In this document: one piece after another, positions 5,985 to 10,224 of the stretch
Position numbering within the stretch: position 1 is the first letter of the stretch
How the letters are laid out: each line of letters opens with the position of its first letter
Assembly (NCBI GenBank): GCA_009839775.1
Contig: VXOZ01000140.1
Coordinates: 1-10,224 of the forward strand
DNA: 10,224 nucleotides
Reading direction: 5' to 3'
DNA from: Chloroflexota bacterium
GTDB taxonomy: Bacteria > Chloroflexota > UBA11872 > VXOZ01
Translations under genes and position numbers: made by a program
The notes under the pieces: model-generated
What the model saw: the letters and a program-made list of their open reading frames with translations, nothing else
Database searches by the model: none
What the model was told of the DNA's origin: nothing

Positions 5985-7191
5985 ATACCAATACCGGATA
6001 GAGAAGCTCATCGAACGATACCGCGCGATTATTGTGGTCGATGCTCAGGCGCACGGCCTCGGCGATAGCGGTACCGACGACGGCCTGCTGCGGCAGAGGC
6101 CGCGACTTGGCAAACTCGGCGAGCATGTCGCGCTGTGCCTGCAGCGCCTGGTCCGCGTCCATGCCCTCCGTCTCGTGCAGGATGCGCCGCGCGTCGTGTA
6201 CGCCCTGCATCACGCTGTCATAGCCATATCCTACGTACTCGGTGCCCTCGCCGTCCCACGGGTCATAGTGCTTGAAGAAGTTGGGGTTGAAGTGCTCGAA
6301 ACCCTTGTCCTGGGTGACAAAATGCAGCTTGCGGTCCTTGTGGTCGGCCCAATACTCGCCCTGCGTGCCGGAGAGTTGCATTCCCTGGTTGGTAAGCGCG
6401 CTATTTGCCTCCGCGCACACCCATGAGGTCTGCACCCACAGCACCGAGCCGTCAGTCCACTCGATCACGCCCTGCACGGCATCGAAGGCATCCTGGCCCT
6501 GCGTCGGCAGGAACTTCTTCTGGCCGTACCCCCAAACTCGCTTGGGCTTGAGACCGGTGATGAAGTAGTACGCATCGGCGTAGTGGACGCCGATGTATTC
6601 AAACGGAGAGCTTTCCTCGGCCCACAGGGAAAAAATATCCAGCGGCATTTCGCGCCGTTCCTCGATCCAGGCGTGGCCGTGGAGCATCTCGCCCAGGTGT
6701 CCCTGCCGGTAGTAGCGCTGGGCGGCACGGATGGCGCGGTCGTGGCGCTTGTGGTAGTCGGTATAGACGTAGATGCCCTTGTTCTCAGCGGCGGTCAGAA
6801 TCGTGTAGACGTCGGAAACCTTGAGGCAGAGCGGCTTCTGTACTACCACGTGGTGGCCGCGCTCAATGGCCGCCAGGATCATCTCGGTATGGAGATGGTC
6901 GGGGGTCGCCACCATGACCACGCCATGAGGGTCGAGATCGTCCAGAGCGGCCTTATACGAATCGGGGAACGAAGCCTCGGGATCAGTCGTATCCGGGTCG
7001 GGATAGCCCCGAAACGTGTGGTCGGGAAATAACTCACGGACTTTGCTAAGGGTGCTCGCCCGCCGCGAGGCGATGCTCACGTCACCCACCACGCCGCGGT
7101 CTTGTTCCTGAAAGAGCGTCGGGATGATCACGTCCTGGCTGATCATGCCGCCGCCAATGAGGAGTATTGGTACTCTACCGTCCCATGCCAT
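5983..7191 (-). CDS. Gfo/Idh/MocA-family oxidoreductase
   Basis: A 402-residue NAD(P)-dependent dehydrogenase, cytoplasmic, of the family that oxidises or epimerises sugars, inositols and related polyols. I start it at ATG 7191, preceded by GAGGTAAGAGG, rather than at a TTG 39 bases upstream without such a site; the Rossmann strand begins at once (VPILLIGGGMISQ, glycines 13-15). Other motifs: ATPDHLHTEM (95-104), the catalytic segment VVVQKPL with Lys119 where the family usual is EKP, DYHKRHD (145-151), and GVHYADAYYF (201-210) with the His203/Asp206 pair expected for the active site. The C-terminal alpha/beta domain is complete. Substrate unknown. It sits upstream of and divergent from the first binding-protein gene, a common pairing in sugar catabolism loci, but a gap with repeats lies between and co-regulation is not shown. 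Confidence 0.9.
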   Translation of the reverse strand: MAWDGRVPILLIGGGMISQDVIIPTLFQEQDRGVVGDVSIASRRASTLSKVRELFPDHTFRGYPDPDTTDPEASFPDSYKAALDDLDPHGVVMVATPDHLHTEMILAAIERGHHVVVQKPLCLKVSDVYTILTAAENKGIYVYTDYHKRHDRAIRAAQRYYRQGHLGEMLHGHAWIEERREMPLDIFSLWAEESSPFEYIGVHYADAYYFITGLKPKRVWGYGQKKFLPTQGQDAFDAVQGVIEWTDGSVLWVQTSWVCAEANSALTNQGMQLSGTQGEYWADHKDRKLHFVTQDKGFEHFNPNFFKHYDPWDGEGTEYVGYGYDSVMQGVHDARRILHETEGMDADQALQAQRDMLAEFAKSRPLPQQAVVGTAIAEAVRLSIDHNNRAVSFDELLYPVLV

Positions 7192-7370
7192 TAGCCTCTT
7201 ACCTCGGGTTCTCCAATTGCGTTCTGCCAACTGTGAGTCAACAAACTTCTAATTGCGCGTCGTCGCGGCTGTTTGGCACTGCGCGCGCAGCGGCAGTCTA
7301 CCATAGCGCCAGCCCTTCCTCAAAGAAACCCACTCACCGGCAGATTCACGCACTCCGGGGCATCTTCTTC

Positions 7371-7432
7371 GGTAGCGCAGGTTTGCAACCTGCGCGGGCG
7401 TGGCATACAGGCACGACACGTCCTGCCCCTAC
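7371..7432. repeat. Dispersed repeat cluster
   Basis: At 7375-7395, GCGCAGGTT pairs with AACCTGCGC (9 bp, loop TGC), a better-paired copy of the element at 4762-4790 and sharing the GGTAG lead-in. Ten bases on, 7410-7432 reads GGCACGA, four bases, then TCCTGCCCCTAC, a degraded copy of the palindrome at 9083-9110. The pairing of the same two elements matches that at 4693-4790. Confidence 0.7.
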
Positions 7433-7556
7433 CGGTACGTGCGCACTCCTAGCCCGTGCTCAAATCAGGTCACGCTCACCAAAGTTGAATTTCCATTTGC
7501 GCGAAAGAGGCGGTTCGTTGATGATCAGATACTTGCAGAATCATCGCCTTCGTTGT

Positions 7557-7586
7557 TTGACAAACCTACCTATCCGGCACGATACT
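7557..7586 (+). promoter_or_regulatory. Promoter of the first solute-binding protein gene
   Basis: TTGACA at 7557-7562, an 18-bp spacer and GATACT at 7581-7586. The -35 is perfect and the -10 a 4/6 match. Support comes from the paralogous gene: the same arrangement with the shared words TTGTTTGAC and GGCAC(G/C)ATACT occurs at 9332-9365, again exactly 43 nt before the start codon. Confidence 0.65.
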
Positions 7587-7629
7587 TGATACCGAAAGTA
7601 CTGTTGTCATGCGCATAGGAGGCAGAGCA

Positions 7630-8988
7630 ATGCAAGGCAAACGCAGTCGAGTGACACGCCGGTTCCTGCTCCAAGGAGCCGCAGGCGGCGCGGGCATGCT
7701 GGCCTTGGCAGCCTGCGGGACCGCGACCATGATGCCTGAAGCGGGCGAAGCCCCCGCAGAAGAAGAGTCCAAGGCCGAAGAGGCGCCCCAGGCGATGGAG
7801 CCCACCGTCGTGAGCGCGCTCATGGTGCTGCAGGGACAGAACGAGACGTGGATCAACTCCTGGAATACCATCTTCGCCAACTTCGAGGCCGCAAACCCCG
7901 AATACACAATGGAAATCACCGACTCCACATTTGGCGAAGTCACCACCAAGGCCGGCGCCGCCCTGGCGGCCGGCATCTCCTTTGACGACATCTATGGCTA
8001 CTTCGGCTGGCTGGGGCCGTTTGTCGACGGCGGGATCATCCAGCCGGTCACGCCATTGCTGGCGAAAGACACCGATGTCTCGCCGGACGACTTCTACGAA
8101 TCCGGCATTCTCAAGTACAAAGGTGTGGCGTACGGCCTGGCTTGGCTGCTCACCGCACACCCCATCTGGTCCAACAATGACAAATTTGTCGAGGCCGGCT
8201 TGAAGACTCCCGCCGAACTGGAAGCCGAAGGCAATTGGACGTGGGATGCCGTGCTTGAGGCCGCAACCAGACTCACCGTGCGTGAGGGCGATGAGATCAC
8301 GTTTGGCGGCCTGCGCATCTATCCCACGCACACGTCCTACCTGCCCTACTATGCCTGGGCGTGGGGCGCGGACCTGTGGAACGAGGGGTGCACGCAAGCC
8401 ACGTTCAACACGCCGGAGTTTGCCGACGCGGTGCAGTTCTGCGTGGACCTCTTTGCCAAGCACAAGGTAATCGGCGGCAACTTCCTCGAAGGCACCCTGG
8501 GCATGTTCGAGCGCGCCACCGGCGGCGTGCGCCAGTTCGAGGAGCGGATCACGGCCAACGATCTCTTCGAGATCGGCATGGCGGGACGTCCAAAGGGGCC
8601 GAACGGCGATAGCGCAACCGTCATGACGCCCATCGGTATCTTCATCGGCGAAGGCGCCAAGAACCCCGAGGGCGGCTGGGCCTTCCTCAAATACACGGTG
8701 AGCGCCGATGCCTTGCCGGAGGTGGCTGCCACCGGTCAGGGCCGCTTCACGGCCAACAAACACCTGGAGCCGCTGACGCTCTTCCCATATGAAGACCCCG
8801 AAGTCTATAAGCGGATGGCGGCTGAGGGCCGGCCGGTGCCGCAACTGCTGAAGCAAGGCGACTTCAACACCGAGTGGCGTGCCACCTGGGACGCCATGGT
8901 GGAGGGCTCGCTTACCGTCGCCGAAGGCATGGCGAAGACGCAAGAGCAGGTACAGGGCTGGATCAACGAGGGCGGCTGCCTGCGCTAG
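7630..8988 (+). CDS. ABC transporter extracellular solute-binding lipoprotein (family 1-like)
   Basis: A 452-residue exported ligand-binding protein of a carbohydrate-type ABC importer. I start it at ATG 7630, not ATG 7609, because AGGAGG (7617-7622) lies seven bases before it. The signal peptide has twin arginines (TRRFLL, residues 9-14), an Ala/Gly hydrophobic core and lipobox LAAC with Cys29, so it looks like a Tat-exported lipoprotein. An acidic Glu/Ala/Pro linker (about 36-58) precedes the binding domain. Family signs include DIYGYFGWLGPFVDGGII (120-137), the NDKFVEAGLKTPAELEAEGN segment (183-202) with WTWDAVLEAATRLT after it, and the aromatic YYAWAWGADLW (240-250), likely part of the ligand pocket. 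Ligand unknown; sugar or sugar acid is an inference. No permease or ATPase lies beside it. The next gene is a close paralogue. Confidence 0.9.
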   Translation: MQGKRSRVTRRFLLQGAAGGAGMLALAACGTATMMPEAGEAPAEEESKAEEAPQAMEPTVVSALMVLQGQNETWINSWNTIFANFEAANPEYTMEITDSTFGEVTTKAGAALAAGISFDDIYGYFGWLGPFVDGGIIQPVTPLLAKDTDVSPDDFYESGILKYKGVAYGLAWLLTAHPIWSNNDKFVEAGLKTPAELEAEGNWTWDAVLEAATRLTVREGDEITFGGLRIYPTHTSYLPYYAWAWGADLWNEGCTQATFNTPEFADAVQFCVDLFAKHKVIGGNFLEGTLGMFERATGGVRQFEERITANDLFEIGMAGRPKGPNGDSATVMTPIGIFIGEGAKNPEGGWAFLKYTVSADALPEVAATGQGRFTANKHLEPLTLFPYEDPEVYKRMAAEGRPVPQLLKQGDFNTEWRATWDAMVEGSLTVAEGMAKTQEQVQGWINEGGCLR

Positions 8989-9082
8989 AAGCGCGGCGGC
9001 ACAGCGCATCGTTGCATTAGCGCTGAGAAACTAGCGAACGCTGGTAGGGGCACTCATCAGTCGCTGGCGGAGCGCTCGTAGT

Positions 9083-9110
9083 GTAGGGGCACGATAAATC
9101 GTGCCCCTAC
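9083..9110. repeat. Near-perfect 28-bp palindromic repeat
   Basis: Arms GTAGGGGCACGAT (9083-9095) and ATCGTGCCCCTAC (9098-9110) pair over 13 bp around a central AA. A half copy (GTAGGGGCAC) lies at 9044-9053, another at 4693-4702, and a degraded copy at 7410-7432. I recognise similar GGGGCACG/CGTGCCCC palindromes as common dispersed elements in environmental genomes. No T-run follows. Confidence 0.85.
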
Positions 9111-9197
9111 GTGTTATAACCGCTTCTCTCCCCCAAAGATACTCATGCAACTCTCTGTCACGCTATGTGCTTAGCCCGACGGCGATGACGTAGATGG

Positions 9198-9217
9198 ATT
9201 CCCGCTTTCGCGGGAAT
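9198..9217. repeat. Short hairpin repeat
   Basis: ATTCCCGC (9198-9205), loop TTTC and GCGGGAAT (9210-9217), followed by GACGG. This ATTCCCGC...GCGGGAATGACGG element is a widespread dispersed repeat as I recall it; only one copy is seen here, so the label rests on recognition. Confidence 0.6.
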
Positions 9218-9335
9218 GACGGACTGCGCATCCCTCGCGCTACCCGCTCACATTCGTTGTATTACACGCCGGCTTGAACAGACAATTGATGCACTTCCGA
9301 CTAAGCGCGACCGGTATCCGCGCTGCCTGGATTGT

Positions 9336-9365
9336 TTGACCATCACTCTCCCATGGCACCATACT
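9336..9365 (+). promoter_or_regulatory. Promoter of the second solute-binding protein gene
   Basis: TTGACC at 9336-9341, an 18-bp spacer and CATACT at 9360-9365. Each box alone is modest (5/6 and 4/6), but the arrangement and flanking words (TTGTTTGAC at 9332-9340, GGCAC at 9355-9359) match the first paralogue, as does the 43-nt distance to the start codon. Confidence 0.55.
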
Positions 9366-9408
9366 CAAACGCAGTAACACAGAATTTGTCCGACTAGGAG
9401 ACTGAAAG

Positions 9409-10224
9409 TTGGCAAACAACCGGAGGCGAATGACCCGCCGGTTTCTCTTGAGCAAAGCCGTGCGCGGCGCGAGCGTGCTCGCGTTGGCAGCCTGCGGCGA
9501 GACGTCCTCTTCACCGGAATTCGAGGAATCACCGCAAGCAGAGACCGAGGCTGTGGAAAACCCCAAGGCTGGGAAAGCCACCCTCGTTAGTGCGCTTATG
9601 GTACTGCGGGGACAAGACCCGGTTTGGATTGACTCGTGGCACACCGTTTTTGCCAGTTTCCAGGCCGAGCACCCCGCATACAAGCTGGAAATCAATGATT
9701 CTACGTTCGGTAGCGTCACCTCCAGGGCCTTGACGTTTATGGCTGCCGGTTTCACCTTTGATGCTATTTATGGCTTCATTGACTGGCTGGGGCTGTTTGC
9801 AGACGCCGGCATCATTCAGTCGATCAATCCCTTCCTGACGTCAGACACAGAAGTCGCCACGGACGACTACCATGACTACGGCGTCCTAGGACACAACGGC
9901 ATTGTCTACGGACTCGCCTGGCAGCTTACCGCGCATCCAATCTGGTTCAACGCCGACCGGTTTCAGGAGGCCGGTCTGAAGACGCCCGCGGACTTGGAAG
10001 CCGCGGGCAATTGGACCTGGGAGGCGGTGCTGGATGCCGCCGTGAAGCTCACCAAACGCACAGGCAGCGGCATCGCCTTCGGCGGCTTGCAGGTCTTTCC
10101 CATGTTCACGTCGTTTCTGCCCTACTACGCCTGGGCGTGGGGTGCTGACTTGTGGGATGAAGGCTGCACCCAAGCCGCATTCGACACCCCGGAGTTTGCT
10201 GACGCCGTGCAGTATTGCGTTGAT
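9409..10224 (+). CDS. ABC transporter solute-binding lipoprotein, second paralogue (3' end outside window)
   Basis: An open frame runs from TTG 9409 through 272 codons to the window edge without a stop, so the gene is incomplete here. I choose the TTG because AGGAG (9396-9400) lies eight bases before it, whereas ATG 9430 has GGAGG only three bases upstream. The TTG also puts TRRFLL at residues 9-14 and the lipobox Cys at 29, exactly as in the first paralogue. After the twin-Arg signal and LAAC lipobox comes a Ser/Glu/Pro linker (31-55), then the binding domain with DAIYGFIDWLGLF, GLAWQLTAHPIW, FQEAGLKTPADLEAAGNWTW and YYAWAWGADLW. By hand alignment about 64% of residues over the shared 214 positions match the neighbour. 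Same family and probably a related ligand; the linkers and leaders have diverged more. Its permeases, if linked, would lie beyond the window. Confidence 0.88.
   Translation, partial: MANNRRRMTRRFLLSKAVRGASVLALAACGETSSSPEFEESPQAETEAVENPKAGKATLVSALMVLRGQDPVWIDSWHTVFASFQAEHPAYKLEINDSTFGSVTSRALTFMAAGFTFDAIYGFIDWLGLFADAGIIQSINPFLTSDTEVATDDYHDYGVLGHNGIVYGLAWQLTAHPIWFNADRFQEAGLKTPADLEAAGNWTWEAVLDAAVKLTKRTGSGIAFGGLQVFPMFTSFLPYYAWAWGADLWDEGCTQAAFDTPEFADAVQYCVD

Larger units (their letters stand above)
7192..7629. other. Divergent intergenic gap
   Basis: About 440 bases between two divergent genes. It contains a repeat cluster (7371-7432) and, at its right end, the promoter and leader of the first binding-protein gene. 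Short open frames cross it without ribosome-binding sites. I could not identify a convincing promoter for the oxidoreductase; a TTGACT lies on the minus strand near 7238, but no good -10 follows. Confidence 0.6.
8989..9408. other. Gap between the paralogous binding-protein genes
   Basis: 420 bases with no supported gene. The left part holds repeats (half element at 9044-9053, complete palindrome at 9083-9110, hairpin at 9198-9217) and the right end the promoter and leader of the second paralogue (from about 9332). No clear T-run terminator follows the first gene; the 9083 palindrome might act as one. A minus-strand open frame here is the mirror of the second paralogue. Confidence 0.65.

Noticed and set aside
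7570..9009. A 479-codon minus-strand open frame opposite the first binding-protein gene
   Set aside because: It is longer than the real gene only because third-position GC bias removes stops on the opposite strand. The plus strand has a ribosome-binding site, signal peptide, family motifs and a paralogue.
9240..9755. Minus-strand open frame resembling another at 7566-7991
   Set aside because: The similarity between them is the mirror image of the two paralogous plus-strand genes, not a second gene pair.

Overview
The window is GC-rich bacterial chromosome. The coding set (creatininase-family hydrolase, Gfo/Idh/MocA oxidoreductase, beta-hydroxyacid dehydrogenase, Tat/lipobox solute-binding proteins) and the palindromic repeats scattered between genes are what I associate with uncultivated environmental Chloroflexota or similar lineages. 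That assignment is an inference from style. No rRNA or marker protein here settles the taxonomy. I see no phage, insertion sequence, CRISPR array, tRNA or rRNA.

Layout, left to right. A minus-strand lipoprotein (20-601) ends in a double poly-C/poly-G tract. It is divergent from a complete diaminopimelate decarboxylase gene, lysA (814-2133). Next is a small DUF5069-like protein (2324-2767) with a strong sigma70-type promoter in front and an intrinsic terminator behind. A beta-hydroxyacid dehydrogenase-family gene (2873-3769) follows, ending in a terminator-like repeat hairpin. A repeat-bearing gap leads to a six-helix rhomboid protease (4101-4664). A minus-strand creatininase-family hydrolase (4846-5601) is divergent from a tiny membrane-anchored coiled-coil protein (about 5716-5901). 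That small gene converges on a Gfo/Idh/MocA oxidoreductase (5983-7191, minus) across a shared hairpin terminator. The right third holds two tandem paralogous ABC-transporter solute-binding lipoproteins (7630-8988, and 9409 to the window end, incomplete).

The genes look mostly monocistronic, with switching strands, wide gaps, hairpins between them and no long operon. LysA is housekeeping lysine synthesis. The amidohydrolase, the two dehydrogenases and the two sugar-type binding proteins fit a heterotroph that takes up and oxidises small carbohydrate or amide compounds, but no shared pathway can be shown. No permease or ATPase gene is present in the window.

Most notable points: (1) the two binding-protein genes share their whole 5' architecture (promoter -35/-10 with 18-bp spacing, exactly 43 nt from -10 to start, same Shine-Dalgarno offset), which also fixes a TTG start for the second; (2) the creatininase-family protein has Cys where the family normally has metal-binding His (EQCGPC); (3) two C13 runs lie at the end of the lipoprotein gene, with stops in all three frames just beyond; (4) several dispersed palindromic repeat families recur within 10 kb. 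I found no convincing new multi-gene system.
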